Shown here piece after piece: positions 8,280-18,109 of a stretch of 62,327 nt of DNA. This DNA is from Deltaproteobacteria bacterium (GTDB lineage: Bacteria; Lernaellota; Lernaellaia; JACKCT01). The DNA is taken from assembly GCA_020633895.1 (NCBI GenBank), contig JACKCT010000015.1:1-62327 (forward strand), given 5' to 3'. The position numbers and the translations under genes are program-made. The notes below the pieces were generated by a model. It worked only from the letters and a program-made list of their open reading frames with translations, did no database searches and was not told where the DNA came from. Numbering within the stretch: the first letter of the stretch is position 1; every line of letters starts with the position of its first letter.

Positions 8280-10444
8280 GCGTCCTGCGTCTCCTCGCTT
8301 GACGGACCCAAGCCCGGCAGCTTGATGAAACGGCGCGCCAGGTAGAAGCCGCCGACGGCGACGGCGAGGACGACGACGGCCACCAGCGCGTTGACCACGC
8401 TCGGGTCCTGGGCGGCCTTGACGACGCTCTCCGACGCGACCGAAACGGCGAAAGCGCCGGGGGCCATGCCGATCAGCGTGCCGAACATGAAATAGCGAAA
8501 ACGCAGCTTCGTCGCCCCGGCGACCATGTTGATCACCGCGAAGGGGGCGACCGGCACCACGCGTACGATCGCCACGACCCACATGCCTCGTCGGGAGAGG
8601 GCGCGATTGACGCGGTCCATGGCGCCGCCGAAGAGACGATGCAGCGAATCGCTCATGATGAGCGACCCGGCCACGAACGACACGGCGGCGGCGATCAGCG
8701 ATCCGGCCAGCGCATAAACGAAGCCTTCGACCGGGCCGAAGAGCACCGCGCTCGAAGCGATCAGAGCCGTCACCGGAACCATCAAAAACGCCGCCAGCGA
8801 AAACAGCCCTGTCCACACGGCCGGCGCCCAGGTGTGATCGGCGGCGTAGTCGCGATACTCGGCGATGCGCCGGGGATCGATGTATTCGGACAGGCCGGTG
8901 AAACGCCACAGAAGAAACAGAATGACGCACGCTGCGGCGACCCCGACGAGTTTCATGATCTGGCTGGTTTTGGACATGGATTTTTGACTCTTGTGAAATT
9001 GCGTGAGAACCCGGTCGGCCGAGGCGGGCTTTTCCGGGTCGATGATTTCCTCGGGGGCGATCAGGGTCGAATTTTCTCGGAGGGAGGCTTCGTCAAACGG
9101 CTCCAAGCCGCCGGACTCACTCCGCAAGCGTTCAACGGCTTGGAGAACCAATCCCGTTTCGGCAATCGCGGCTTGCACCGTTTCGATATCGCTCTTGAGA
9201 TGCTCGGCCAATAGGTCGGCGCGATAGCGCGCGATTTGCGCGGCGATGGCGTCCCGATTTTCCCCGGCTGCCTCCAGGCTCAGGCTGACCTCGGTGTCCA
9301 GGCCCATCGAGCGATTTGTCAGATTCGGCGAACCGACACTGATGAAGCGGTCGTCAACGATCAGCAGCTTGGCGTGAATCTTGATCGTCTCGCCGTGCCG
9401 ACCGTTTTCGTCAACGCTGACGGGATAATAAAGCCCCAGACGCCCGTGTTCGTCGGCCTGCAGGAGTTTGGCGAAGATGCGGTTGCGCAGGGCGTCCATC
9501 GTGGATTCTTCGAGCCATCCGCCGCTGTCCGACGGCAGCAGAATGACGATCTCCGGCCCCGTTTCCCGGCGCAGGCTCTCGACCAAGGCGTCGCCGATGA
9601 TGGACGAGGTGAGGTACTGATTTTCGATATAGATGCTCGATTCCGCCGCCGCCACGGCATCCAGATGGAGATTCTGAATCTCCCGCGTCTCGACGCAGTC
9701 CTTGTAATCCGGGCATGTTCGGGACAGCGCCACCGAAACGTTTTCCAGGTCGGGCTTGACGCTCCGAGGCCAGGGACGGTTGTCCGTCGCCGGTTCGGAT
9801 AGACTTGCGCCGGTCGCCCGTTTCCAGCGTTCGCGAAAAAGATCGCCCAGCGCCCGAGCGGGAGCGCCTTCGAGGGCCCACTGCATGTCGTGGAAGGGGC
9901 GATAGGCCTCGCCGTCCGGCGTGACCCGACGCGGATCGTCCGGCCGGTGCTTCCGCGTGTCCCACCGCCAGATCGACAGGTCCATCCCGCCGCAAAACGC
10001 CACCGCGTCGTCCAGTACGACGATCTTCTGATGGTGCGACGCGCCGAGGGGGTGGTAGGCGTCCATCTGAAAATGAACGCGCGGATCGGTCTTCCAATCC
10101 AGCCGAATCGCCGGAAGGAATTCGCGTTCGAACAGATAGATCGTGGCGTAGTCCCAGGCGAGCAGATAAATGTGCAGGTCGGGGTTTCGGCGGACGGCGT
10201 GGTTGAGCGCCTCGGCCAGTTCGACCGAAACGTCCGAGCGGTCTGCGGCCTCGCCGCGAAGGAGGCGAAGTCGGCTCTGGAAATCCCATCCGGCGATGTA
10301 GACGCAGCGCTCGGCTTGCAAAAGAGCGTCAACGAACGCCGCGTAGTACGTCTCCCCGTCGATCAGCAACGACAACCGGTCGGCGGTTTCCTGACGCCAA
10401 AAATTTCGAGCCCCGGTGAGAATGCAAAAGTTATTTGATGACAT
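8276..10444 (-). CDS. Phospholipase D-like protein fused to a VTT (SNARE-associated/DedA-like) membrane domain
   Basis: A 722-residue fusion. The phospholipase D part carries two complete HxK(x4)D motifs: His138-Lys140-Asp145 (in HHQKIVVLDD) and His357-Lys359-Asp364 (in HAKLLIVDD), each followed by the usual Gly/Ser-Asn segment, so the double-HKD active site looks intact. A linker of about 100 residues leads to a hydrophobic region from about 495 with five to six membrane segments that fit the VTT fold; RVVPVAPFAVINMVAGAT near 635-652 is its hallmark. Such proteins move or remodel phospholipids at the inner membrane. The chosen ATG has a modest AAAGG upstream. The stop overlaps the EEP gene by 4 bp. 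Transphosphatidylase (cardiolipin synthase-like) activity is possible. Confidence 0.88.
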   Translation of the reverse strand: MSSNNFCILTGARNFWRQETADRLSLLIDGETYYAAFVDALLQAERCVYIAGWDFQSRLRLLRGEAADRSDVSVELAEALNHAVRRNPDLHIYLLAWDYATIYLFEREFLPAIRLDWKTDPRVHFQMDAYHPLGASHHQKIVVLDDAVAFCGGMDLSIWRWDTRKHRPDDPRRVTPDGEAYRPFHDMQWALEGAPARALGDLFRERWKRATGASLSEPATDNRPWPRSVKPDLENVSVALSRTCPDYKDCVETREIQNLHLDAVAAAESSIYIENQYLTSSIIGDALVESLRRETGPEIVILLPSDSGGWLEESTMDALRNRIFAKLLQADEHGRLGLYYPVSVDENGRHGETIKIHAKLLIVDDRFISVGSPNLTNRSMGLDTEVSLSLEAAGENRDAIAAQIARYRADLLAEHLKSDIETVQAAIAETGLVLQAVERLRSESGGLEPFDEASLRENSTLIAPEEIIDPEKPASADRVLTQFHKSQKSMSKTSQIMKLVGVAAACVILFLLWRFTGLSEYIDPRRIAEYRDYAADHTWAPAVWTGLFSLAAFLMVPVTALIASSAVLFGPVEGFVYALAGSLIAAAVSFVAGSLIMSDSLHRLFGGAMDRVNRALSRRGMWVVAIVRVVPVAPFAVINMVAGATKLRFRYFMFGTLIGMAPGAFAVSVASESVVKAAQDPSVVNALVAVVVLAVAVGGFYLARRFIKLPGLGPSSEETQDA

Positions 10445-10569
10445 AAAAACCTTTCACCGGCCACCAGGATACCCAAGGGAAAATTTGGGAACTAGGGGTC
10501 GCGATGACGGAAGTCGACGGAAATTGGGCGAAAACGACACAAAATGCGAGGGGAAAATCCGTATGCGGG

Positions 10570-11826
10570 CTATCCGACGGGCGGCCAGAACGTCAGGATG
10601 AGTGCGCCCCCGGCCAACGAAAGGCCGAAGGCGACGGCGATGTCGCGGGTCAAACGGGCCCCGGCCAGCAACGCGACGGCGCCGCCCTTGAAGACGAGAT
10701 TCGCCATGGACGCGATGAACATCATGCGCCACCCGGTGTCCACGCGCACGCGCCCGGAGTTGATGAGTTCCGCGGTCGAGAGGGTGATGGCGTCCACGTC
10801 CGTCAGGCCGGAGAGGGTCGCGACGGCGTACATCCCCGCTTTGCCGAGATGGGATTGGGCGGCGGCGACGGCGAGAAGGATGAAGGCGTACAACAATCCG
10901 AAGGCAATGGATGCCCGGAACTGCAACGGGTCGTCCTCGGGTTCCTTGTCGCCGGTCGACGGGGTGTTTTTGACCGTCGTGAAAATCGCCAGGCAAATCA
11001 GCGCCATCCACCCGGCCAGCACGGCGAATTGAGGCACGATCAGCAGCGCGTGTTCGCGGGCGACGACCAGCACTTCGGCCGCGACACGCAAAAGCGCCAG
11101 CGTGGAGGCGACCATGATGACGAGGGTCGCCGCCTCGGTGGTTCGCGGGTGGCTTTTGGCCCGTCGGGCGTAGCTGACGGTGGTGGCGGTGCTGGAAATC
11201 AGGCCGCCGAGGATCCCGGCGAGCACGGACCCGGTGCGCGGTCCCAGGTATTGGGAAAGCAGATATCCGGCCAGGCTGATGCCCACGATGAGCACCACCA
11301 TCGACCAGATGTGAAAGGGGTTCAGGACGTCGTAGGGCCCGTAGGTGCGATTGGGCATGACGGGCAGAATGACCAGGGCGAGCAGGACGACCTTGAAGAC
11401 GGCGCGGATCTGGTCCTGGCCGATGCGTTCAACGAATTGATGCAGCGGCGCCTTCCATTGCAGCAACACCGCCGTCACCCCCGCCAGCGCGATGCCTTCG
11501 AGCGTGTAGCCCATCGCGATCATGGCGCCCACCAGGTACATGACCAGCGCCGCGACCAGGGTCGTGACCTGGAATTCGGCGTTTTTGGCGACGGCCAACA
11601 GTCGCGTGGCCACCACCAGGACGGCTCCGAGGACCAAAAGGCCCATCGCCACCACCCAAGGCCCGGCGGGACCGGAGATGGCGGCGGTCGCCACACCCAT
11701 CAACGTGATTAGCGGAAACGTGCGGATGCCGAGTTGGTGGCCGCTCCACTGACGTTGCAGGCCGACGAGCAGCCCCAGCCCCAGGGCCAGTCCCAGTCGC
11801 CACCAAAGGTCGCCTTCGAGAATCAT
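10570..11826 (-). CDS. MgtC/SapB-type membrane protein with DUF4010 domain
   Basis: A 418-residue protein with about twelve hydrophobic helices. The amino-terminal part (GLALGLGLLVGLQRQW, then GIRTFPLITLMG) is the MgtC/SapB signature, in which the R-T-F/H-x-L motif recurs. The rest matches the DUF4010 region, with SVLAGILGGLISSTATTVSYARRAK near 190-215 (only the core GGLISSTATT is diagnostic) and LSGLTDVDAITLS near 345. The family is found widely in Gram-negative bacteria; transport or sensing roles are proposed but no substrate is established. The neighbours give no operon clue: 125 bp separate it from the phospholipase gene downstream, and the tRNA-Trp with its terminator lies upstream. Confidence 0.82.
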   Translation of the reverse strand: MILEGDLWWRLGLALGLGLLVGLQRQWSGHQLGIRTFPLITLMGVATAAISGPAGPWVVAMGLLVLGAVLVVATRLLAVAKNAEFQVTTLVAALVMYLVGAMIAMGYTLEGIALAGVTAVLLQWKAPLHQFVERIGQDQIRAVFKVVLLALVILPVMPNRTYGPYDVLNPFHIWSMVVLIVGISLAGYLLSQYLGPRTGSVLAGILGGLISSTATTVSYARRAKSHPRTTEAATLVIMVASTLALLRVAAEVLVVAREHALLIVPQFAVLAGWMALICLAIFTTVKNTPSTGDKEPEDDPLQFRASIAFGLLYAFILLAVAAAQSHLGKAGMYAVATLSGLTDVDAITLSTAELINSGRVRVDTGWRMMFIASMANLVFKGGAVALLAGARLTRDIAVAFGLSLAGGALILTFWPPVG

Positions 11827-11904
11827 GTCAAAACGTTAGCGCGTCGGCGGCACGGGGGAAAGAGGCGAGGGCGCCATCGCCGGGCGAGGCGAACGAGGGG
11901 CAGG

Positions 11905-11945
11905 AAAAGAAAAACGCGCGCCCCGGATCGAGTCCGAAGCACGCG
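11905..11945 (-). terminator. Rho-independent terminator after tRNA-Trp
   Basis: Read on the minus strand, a 13-bp stem with several G-U pairs (CGCGTGCTTCGGA / TCCGGGGCGCGCG) closes a 5-base loop and runs into TTTTTCTTTT. It begins 12 bp after the tRNA 3' end. Confidence 0.88.
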
Positions 11946-11957
11946 CTGTGCGTCTTG

Positions 11958-12030
11958 CACGGGTGGAGAGAATCGAACTCCCAACCCCCGGTTTTGGAGA
12001 CCGGTGCTCTGCCAATTGAGCTACACCCGC
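11958..12030 (-). tRNA. tRNA-Trp (anticodon CCA)
   Basis: On the minus strand the cloverleaf is complete: a 7-bp acceptor stem (GCGGGTG with CACCCGT), D stem GCTC/GAGC, anticodon stem CCGGT/ACCGG around the loop CTCCAAA, and T arm GGGAG-TTCGATT-CTCTC. The anticodon is CCA. The discriminator base is G, as expected for Trp, and the CCA tail is not encoded. It stands alone, not beside secE or tuf, and is followed by its own terminator. Confidence 0.97.
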
Positions 12031-12083
12031 CCACGGCGGACGGCCTGATTAGCACGCCGGCCGTTTGTTGACAAGTCCGCCCC

Positions 12084-12782
12084 TTACCAGGGCAATTCCT
12101 CTTCTTCCCAGGTAAGGAAGCGGCCCGAATCCTGAAAATCCAGGTTTTCCAACAGGGTGAGCATGCCGCCCACGACCGCGTCGGCCGTCAGCGGCGCTCG
12201 GGGGCCGCCCATGTCGGTTTTCACCCAACCGGGGTGGAGCATGACGACAGTGACTTCCTCCTCGCGCAGATCGACCGACAGGCTTTTGAACACCGCGTTC
12301 ACCGCCGCTTTGCTGGAACGGTAGATGTAGTGCCCGCCCGATTCGTTCTGGCCGATGCTGCCCATCTGGCTGGAGAGGACGGCGATGATCTTGCGTTTGG
12401 ATTTTTTCACGTTGGGCAGCAACGCGCGCGTGACCTTCATCGGCGAGAGCACGTTGGTTTCCAGCACGCGCCGCCACCCGTCGTAATCGATGTCGCCGAG
12501 GCGCTGGGCGGTTTCGGGGCCGTAGATGCCGGCGTTGTTGATGAGGATGTCGATGGGGGCGTCGGCCAATTCCTTGGCGACGGCGGCGATATCCGCGTCG
12601 TCGGTCACATCCATCCGATGCACCGAGATCAGCTCCGGGTGCTCGGCGGCCAGGGCGTTGAGGGCGTCGGCCTTTTTCGGATCGCGGCAGCAGGCGTGGA
12701 CGCGGAAATGGTCCAGCGCCAGTTGGCTGACGAATTCCAGGCCGAGTCCGCGGTTGGCGCCGGTGATCAGGACGCTGGGCAT
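12084..12782 (-). CDS. Short-chain dehydrogenase/reductase (SDR)
   Basis: A 232-residue Rossmann-fold oxidoreductase. The ATG at 12782 starts just before the cofactor motif (MPSVLITGANRGLGLEF, a TGxxxGxG pattern at residues 7-14); longer starts would add an Arg-rich tail. NNAG follows near residue 84, then the catalytic Ser in VLSSQMGSIG near 133 and the YxxxK pair in YRSSKAA near residues 149-153, so the classical SDR triad is complete. The HPGWVKTDMGG segment near 188 is typical of carbonyl-reductase or sniffer-like SDRs. The substrate is unknown. It is monocistronic, with repeats upstream and the tRNA-Trp downstream. Confidence 0.9.
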   Translation of the reverse strand: MPSVLITGANRGLGLEFVSQLALDHFRVHACCRDPKKADALNALAAEHPELISVHRMDVTDDADIAAVAKELADAPIDILINNAGIYGPETAQRLGDIDYDGWRRVLETNVLSPMKVTRALLPNVKKSKRKIIAVLSSQMGSIGQNESGGHYIYRSSKAAVNAVFKSLSVDLREEEVTVVMLHPGWVKTDMGGPRAPLTADAVVGGMLTLLENLDFQDSGRFLTWEEEELPW

Positions 12783-12883
12783 GCGTCGGGTCCTTTCGGG
12801 TTGCGTTGCGTGGGGGAGTCTAGCGCGACGGGGGCGCGGGGCCAAGGAGAGGGCTCGATTTTTCGGAGGCGCGACTCTTTCCG

Positions 12884-12994
12884 TCAGAGCCCCGACCGGT
12901 AGGGAGGGGTCTATTCCAACCCGGTACGCCGCCCGGTAGACGCGCCGCTCGTGCCAGGTTGCTACAGACCGCTTACGACCGTGCGCGGCTCTGA
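12884..12994. repeat. Dispersed palindromic repeat, copy A
   Basis: The left part (12884-12911) reads TCAGAGCCCCGACCGGTAGG and on; the right part ends CGCGGCTCTGA (12984-12994), an inverted match to the left end. A further GGTCGCGGCTCTGC lies at 13003-13016. The rest of the 248-bp gap between the SDR and topoisomerase genes shows no coding signal. Related copies are at 18052, 27668 and 48888. Confidence 0.7.
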
Positions 12995-13030
12995 AAGAGG
13001 GGGTCGCGGCTCTGCAAACGAAAAATCCCC

Positions 13031-15232
13031 CTAATCCTCGTCGTCCAGATCGTCGAACAGGCCCTTCTGCGGCGCGCCGTTCGTCTTGCCGTTAGGCTGA
13101 GCGGGTTTGGCGGCCTTCGGCTTCGCCTTGGCGGGCGGAGCATCCTCGGCAGCTTCTTCGGTCGGGACCGGCGCCGTCTCATCGACCTCCTCGACCGTCA
13201 TCTCCATGCGGTTGGCGTATTGCAGCTTGGACAATTCGCTGACCGACGAGACGCGGTTTTTGTTGAGCGTCACGCCCCCGGCGCCGCGACTTTTGACCAG
13301 GTATTCGTCGAAGCGGATGTAGTAATCCGTCTTGATGCGCGGCTTCTTGCGCAATTTGACATGGGCGAACTGGTCCTCGCCGATGGACAGATAGAGGATG
13401 CGGGCCTTCTTCGCGCCTCGGCACAGGTCGTAGCCTTTGTCGCGGGTCGTGCCGCCGACGGTGAAGCGCTTGACCCACGACTGAGCCGTGTTGCGGTCCT
13501 CGTAGACGATGTTGAAGACCGTGTCCCGATCCTCGTCGCTGTAGATCTGGGCGTGGACGATGCCCTCGCCGACGTATTTCTGCGCCTCGGCTTTGACGAC
13601 GACAAGCCGGCCGTCCTCGGTGATGACCAGGATATTGTCCAGGGGCGAACACGCACCCAACTCCTCGCCCTTCTTCAGGTCCGTGCCGATGAAGCCGTGT
13701 TCCCGATCCACATAGAGCTTGGAGGTGCGTTCCACCACTTCGACCGCCTTGACGGTCTCGAAAGAGTCCAGGCGCGTTTTGCGTTCGCGGTCCTTGCCGT
13801 AGGTTTCCAGCAGCGCGTCGATGTAGGCGATGGTGTACTTGGTCAGGTTTTTGAGATCCCGATTGACGCGCTTGAGTTCGTTGTCGATGGCGATGAGTTC
13901 TTCGTTCGCCTTCTCCGCGTCCCAGGCGCTGATGCGGCGGATCTTCACCTCGGTGAGCATGACCAGGTCATCGTGCGTCACCTCGCGGCGCAGTTTCTTC
14001 TTATGGGGCTCCAAGCCCTTGTCGATTTCGCTGAGCACCGACTCCCACGTTTTGCATTTCTCGATGCGCAGGTAGATGCGGTTTTCGATGAAGATCTGCA
14101 CCAGGCTCTTATGATGCCAACGTGTTTCCAAGCGGTCGCGCTGTGTTTCCAGATCGCGCTTGAGCAAGTCCTTGGTGCGGTCGGTGTTGTACCTAAGGAT
14201 TTCGGTGACGCCCATGGCGGCGGGATGGCCGTCGCGGATGACCATGGCCGTCGGGCTGATGGACACCTCGCAGTCGGTGAAGGCGTAGAGGGCGTCGACG
14301 ACCTTGTCCATGTCCACGCCCCGCTGGAAGGTCACGACGATTTCAACTTGCGCGGCGGTGTTGTCCTCGACGTGGGCGAGCTTGATCTTGCCCTTGTCGG
14401 ACGCGGCGATGATGGAGTCGATCAGTGAGTCGGTCGTCACGCCGTAAGGCACTTCGCGGATCACCACCGACTTGCCGTCGCCCGGTTCGATGGTCGCGCG
14501 CACTTTGACTCGCGAGCCGGACAGGCCGTCGTTGTAGTTGCTCACGTCCACCGATCCGCCGGTGGGGAAGTCGGGGTAGAGGGTGAACGGCTCCTTGCGC
14601 AGGTACGATTTTTGCGCTTCGAGCAATTCGACGAAGTTGTGGGGCAGGATGCGCGTCGTCAGGCCGACGGCGATGCCCTCCGCGCCCATGGCCAACAGCA
14701 GCGGGAAACGCACCGGCAGGGCCAACGGTTCCTTGTTGCGGCCGTCGTAGGAGCGCTTGTACGTCGTCAGGTGGGGAGCGAAGACGGTTTCCTTCGCCAG
14801 CTTGCTCAGGCGCGCCTCGATGTACCGAGCCGCCGCGGCCGAGTCACCGGTGACAGGGTCGCCCCAGTTGCCCTGCGTGTCGATCAGCAGGTTTTTTTGG
14901 CCCAAACCCACCAGCGCCGCATAGATCGAGGCGTCGCCGTGGGGATGGTATTTCATGCAGTGGCCGACGAGATTCGCGACCTTGTTGTAGCGTCCGTCCT
15001 CGTTCTCATACAGCGAATGCAGAATGCGCCGCTGCACGGGCTTGAGGCCGTCCTCCACGTCGGGGATCGCGCGATCGGTGATGACGTAGGAGGCGTACTC
15101 CAGGAAGTAGCGCTGGTAGGTTTCCTCGAGTTCCAGGTCGTTGCGCGCCTCGGGAATGGGGACGATGTCGGATTTCGACGCGCCCTTGGAGGATTTTCGA
15201 CTGCCGGCGCCGTTGGTCGATTTCGAACTCAT
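13031..15232 (-). CDS. parC: DNA topoisomerase IV subunit A (ParC-type)
   Basis: A 733-residue type IIA topoisomerase DNA-cleavage subunit. The start of the conserved core is near residue 40 ([25 protein letters not shown]). The quinolone-determining segment [10 protein letters not shown] sits at 95-104, and the catalytic tyrosine is Tyr137, preceded by Arg136 in [12 protein letters not shown] coiled-coil of charged residues (about 385-480) and a beta-propeller-like carboxy domain follow, then a low-complexity Pro/Ala/Lys tail ending in acidic residues. No GyrA box is evident, which favours decatenase (topo IV) over gyrase. The ATG overlaps the parE stop by 4 bp. Subunit A cuts and religates DNA while ParE supplies ATP hydrolysis. 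Confidence 0.93.
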   Translation of the reverse strand: MSSKSTNGAGSRKSSKGASKSDIVPIPEARNDLELEETYQRYFLEYASYVITDRAIPDVEDGLKPVQRRILHSLYENEDGRYNKVANLVGHCMKYHPHGDASIYAALVGLGQKNLLIDTQGNWGDPVTGDSAAAARYIEARLSKLAKETVFAPHLTTYKRSYDGRNKEPLALPVRFPLLLAMGAEGIAVGLTTRILPHNFVELLEAQKSYLRKEPFTLYPDFPTGGSVDVSNYNDGLSGSRVKVRATIEPGDGKSVVIREVPYGVTTDSLIDSIIAASDKGKIKLAHVEDNTAAQVEIVVTFQRGVDMDKVVDALYAFTDCEVSISPTAMVIRDGHPAAMGVTEILRYNTDRTKDLLKRDLETQRDRLETRWHHKSLVQIFIENRIYLRIEKCKTWESVLSEIDKGLEPHKKKLRREVTHDDLVMLTEVKIRRISAWDAEKANEELIAIDNELKRVNRDLKNLTKYTIAYIDALLETYGKDRERKTRLDSFETVKAVEVVERTSKLYVDREHGFIGTDLKKGEELGACSPLDNILVITEDGRLVVVKAEAQKYVGEGIVHAQIYSDEDRDTVFNIVYEDRNTAQSWVKRFTVGGTTRDKGYDLCRGAKKARILYLSIGEDQFAHVKLRKKPRIKTDYYIRFDEYLVKSRGAGGVTLNKNRVSSVSELSKLQYANRMEMTVEEVDETAPVPTEEAAEDAPPAKAKPKAAKPAQPNGKTNGAPQKGLFDDLDDED

Positions 15233-17136
15233 GCCACCGCCTCGGTCGCGGCCTCGTCATCCGCCTCGCCGACCAGATCCACCGGCTCGATCACCAGGTT
15301 GGAGGTGATGAAGTCGCGGCGCTCGGGCGTGTTCTTGCCCATGAAGTAATTGAGAACGTCCTTGATGGGCTTGTGCTTGTCGCCCATGTGGGGCGTGACC
15401 CGGTCCAGGCGGATTCCCGCGCCGATGAAGTCGCCGAATTCGTCCGGCGAGATTTCCCCCAGGCCCTTAAAACGAGTGATCTCCGCTTTGCGCCCGAGTT
15501 TTTCCAGCGCCGCCATCTTTTCGGTTTCGGAATAGCAGTAGATCGTCTCTTTCTTGTTTCGCACGCGAAACAAGGGCGTTTGCAGGATATGGACGTGCCC
15601 CTTGCGCACCAACTCGGGGAAAAATTGTAGGAAGAAGGTCAGGAGCAACAGGCGGATGTGCATCCCGTCCACGTCGGCGTCGGTGGCGACGATGACCTGG
15701 TTGTAACGCAGTTGGTCCAGGTCGTCCTCGATGCCCAGGGCGTGCTGCAGCAGGTTGAGTTCCTCGTTCTGGTACACGACCTTTTTCGACAAGCCGAAGC
15801 AGTTGAGCGGCTTGCCGCGCAGGGAGAACACGGCCTGCGTCAGGACATTGCGCGCCTTGGTCAACGAGCCGGACGCGCTGTCACCCTCGGTGATGAAAAG
15901 CTGCGTCGACTCGCGATTCTCGCCCTTGTCGTCGTTGTAGTGGGCCTTGCAGTCCCGCAGTTTCTTGTTGTGGACATTCGCCTTCTTCTGGCGCTCGTTG
16001 GCCAGTTTCTTGATGCCGGCCAGCTCTTTTCGCTCTTTTTCGTTCTGGCGGATTTTCTTCTGGATCTCGTCGGCGACTTGCGGGTATTTGTGCAGGTGTT
16101 TGACCAGCGTATCCCGCACGAAATCCACGACCCACGAGCGGATCGTCGGCCCGTCGGGGGTGACGTGCGTGCTGCCGAGCTTGGTCTTGGTCTGGGATTC
16201 GAAGACGGGTTCGTGGATGCGCACCAGCACCGTGCCCGCGATGCCGCCGCGAGCGTCGGAGGCGTCGATGTCTTTCTTGAAGAAATCCTTGAACGCCTTG
16301 AGCACGCCCTCGCGAAACGCCGCCTGGTGCGTGCCGCCGTCGTGGGTGTATTGGCCGTTGACGAAGGATTGATACGACTCGCCGTACGCGTCGGTGTGCG
16401 TCAGGGCATATTCGATGGAGTCGCTGACGACGTGGACGATTTCGTAGCGCGCGCCGTCGCCGACTTCCTTGGTGAGCAGGTCGAGAAGGCCGTTGTCCGA
16501 ATAGATCGTCTTGCCGTTGTATTCGAGCTTGAGGCCGTGGTTGAGGTAGGCGTAGTTCCACAGCTTTTCTTCGAGCATGTCCGGGTCGTAGCGGTAGTCG
16601 CGAAAGATCGTCTCGTCCGGCACGAAATGCACCCGCGTGCCGTTTTTTTCCTTGGTGGGCTGAGGTTTGTCGTCCTTGACCAACTCGCCCTTGGCGAACT
16701 CGGCGCGTTTGACCTGGCCGTCGCGGAACGACTCGATAACGAACACGTCGGACAGGGCGTTGACCGCCTTGGTGCCCACGCCGTTCAGGCCCACCGAGCG
16801 ATAGAACGCGCCTTCGTCGTATTTCGCGCCGGTGTTGATCTTCGCCACGCAGTCGATGACCTTGCCGTGGGGGATGCCTCGGCCGTAGTCGCGGATGGTG
16901 ACGGACCGCTCCTCAACGCTCACCTCGATCTTCTTGCCGGAGCCCATCATGAATTCGTCGACGCTGTTGTCGATGACTTCCTTGGCCAGCATGTAGATGC
17001 CGTCGTCGGTCTGGGATCCGTCGCCCAGGCGGCCGATGTACATGCCCGGACGCATGCGGATGTGCTCTTTCCAGTCCAGGCTGCGGATGTGGTCTTCGGT
17101 GTAGGCGACCTGGCCGGCGTCGGATTTTTTCGCCAC
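15229..17136 (-). CDS. parE: DNA topoisomerase IV subunit B (ParE-type)
   Basis: A 635-residue ATPase subunit. I chose the GTG at 17136 because AAGGAG lies 7 bases ahead of it; a longer in-frame reading adds an Arg/Pro-rich tail with no site. The GHKL ATPase features are in order: [10 protein letters not shown] near 53-62 (catalytic Glu, Asn), DYGRGIPHG near 83-91, [14 protein letters not shown] near 116-129. The TOPRIM domain has [11 protein letters not shown] (about 435), where the second Gly of EGDSAGGS found in gyrase is replaced by Ser, then [12 protein letters not shown] and [10 protein letters not shown]. The SASG form is one I associate with ParE-like proteins. Together with parC it forms a two-gene operon; a dispersed repeat and 398 bp of non-coding DNA precede the start. 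Confidence 0.93.
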   Translation of the reverse strand: MAKKSDAGQVAYTEDHIRSLDWKEHIRMRPGMYIGRLGDGSQTDDGIYMLAKEVIDNSVDEFMMGSGKKIEVSVEERSVTIRDYGRGIPHGKVIDCVAKINTGAKYDEGAFYRSVGLNGVGTKAVNALSDVFVIESFRDGQVKRAEFAKGELVKDDKPQPTKEKNGTRVHFVPDETIFRDYRYDPDMLEEKLWNYAYLNHGLKLEYNGKTIYSDNGLLDLLTKEVGDGARYEIVHVVSDSIEYALTHTDAYGESYQSFVNGQYTHDGGTHQAAFREGVLKAFKDFFKKDIDASDARGGIAGTVLVRIHEPVFESQTKTKLGSTHVTPDGPTIRSWVVDFVRDTLVKHLHKYPQVADEIQKKIRQNEKERKELAGIKKLANERQKKANVHNKKLRDCKAHYNDDKGENRESTQLFITEGDSASGSLTKARNVLTQAVFSLRGKPLNCFGLSKKVVYQNEELNLLQHALGIEDDLDQLRYNQVIVATDADVDGMHIRLLLLTFFLQFFPELVRKGHVHILQTPLFRVRNKKETIYCYSETEKMAALEKLGRKAEITRFKGLGEISPDEFGDFIGAGIRLDRVTPHMGDKHKPIKDVLNYFMGKNTPERRDFITSNLVIEPVDLVGEADDEAATEAVA

Positions 17137-17319
17137 GAAACGGCTCCTTTCGCCTCCGCGCGTCGGGGGCGAGTCCACCGCCGCCCTCGGCGACGGTTTC
17201 GACGGCCCGTCTTGCCACGACGACCCCTCGCGCGTCAAGATTTAGACGATATCCACAACAATATGGCTACATATAGCGCATATTGCTCAAGAATTTCACG
17301 AGACGGCGGCGCAGCTTCA

Positions 17320-17422
17320 CGTCATCCTGAACGAAGTGAAGGATCTTGGTCCAACCTGGAATCGGCTTGACGTAGTCGCTTTGCCAGATCGCGGCAAGAT
17401 TCTTCGCGTTGCTCGGAATGAC
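17320..17422. repeat. Inverted pair of the GTCATCCTGA-type dispersed repeat
   Basis: The left arm (17320-17349) begins CGTCATCCTGAACGAAGTGA; the right arm (17394-17422), read in reverse, begins GTCATTCCGAGCAACGCGAA. The arms agree at most positions over about 29 bp. I know this sequence type as a common scattered repeat in many bacterial genomes. The 398-bp gap between parE and yjbQ otherwise holds no supported gene. Confidence 0.75.
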
Positions 17423-17534
17423 ACGGGCGGCATCCCCGTCGTCGTCGGCGGTAGCGCGATGTCCGGCGCTTGTCACCGCATGGCGCGATTGCTAGCGTTG
17501 GGTCCTTCCCACCGACGATTCATGGAGGGCTTTC

Positions 17535-17953
<419 letters not shown>

Positions 17954-17954
<1 letters not shown>

Positions 17955-18079
17955 TGGCGTAGTCGCCACGGACTGGGAGATACTTCGTATCTCTGACGCT
18001 GGCGCGGGGTTGGAAGACCAAGGGAGGGTCGTCGCTTCGCTCCAGCCCGATCAGAGCCCCAAGCGTCAGCGCGGGGTTG
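17954..18079. repeat. Hairpins and dispersed repeat, copy B, in the cobA-hemD leader
   Basis: Two perfect hairpins follow the yjbQ stop: GTGGCG-TAGT-CGCCAC (17954-17969) and GAGATAC-TTC-GTATCTC (17977-17993). A CAGAGCCCC repeat follows at 18052-18079, running to within about 30 bp of the cobA-hemD start. No T tract follows either hairpin, so they need not be terminators. Confidence 0.65.
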
Positions 18080-18109
18080 TCGAGCCTAACGCCGACAAAT
18101 AGGTAAACC

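Noticed and set aside
17137-17238. A longer amino end for ParE
   Set aside because: The extension is Arg/Pro/Ser-rich and lacks a ribosome site; the GTG at 17136 follows AAGGAG.
15658-17370. A 570-codon open frame on the plus strand opposite parE
   Set aside because: It is antisense to a gene with full GHKL and TOPRIM motifs; its protein is Val/Arg/Asp-rich with no domain. GC-rich third positions create such frames.
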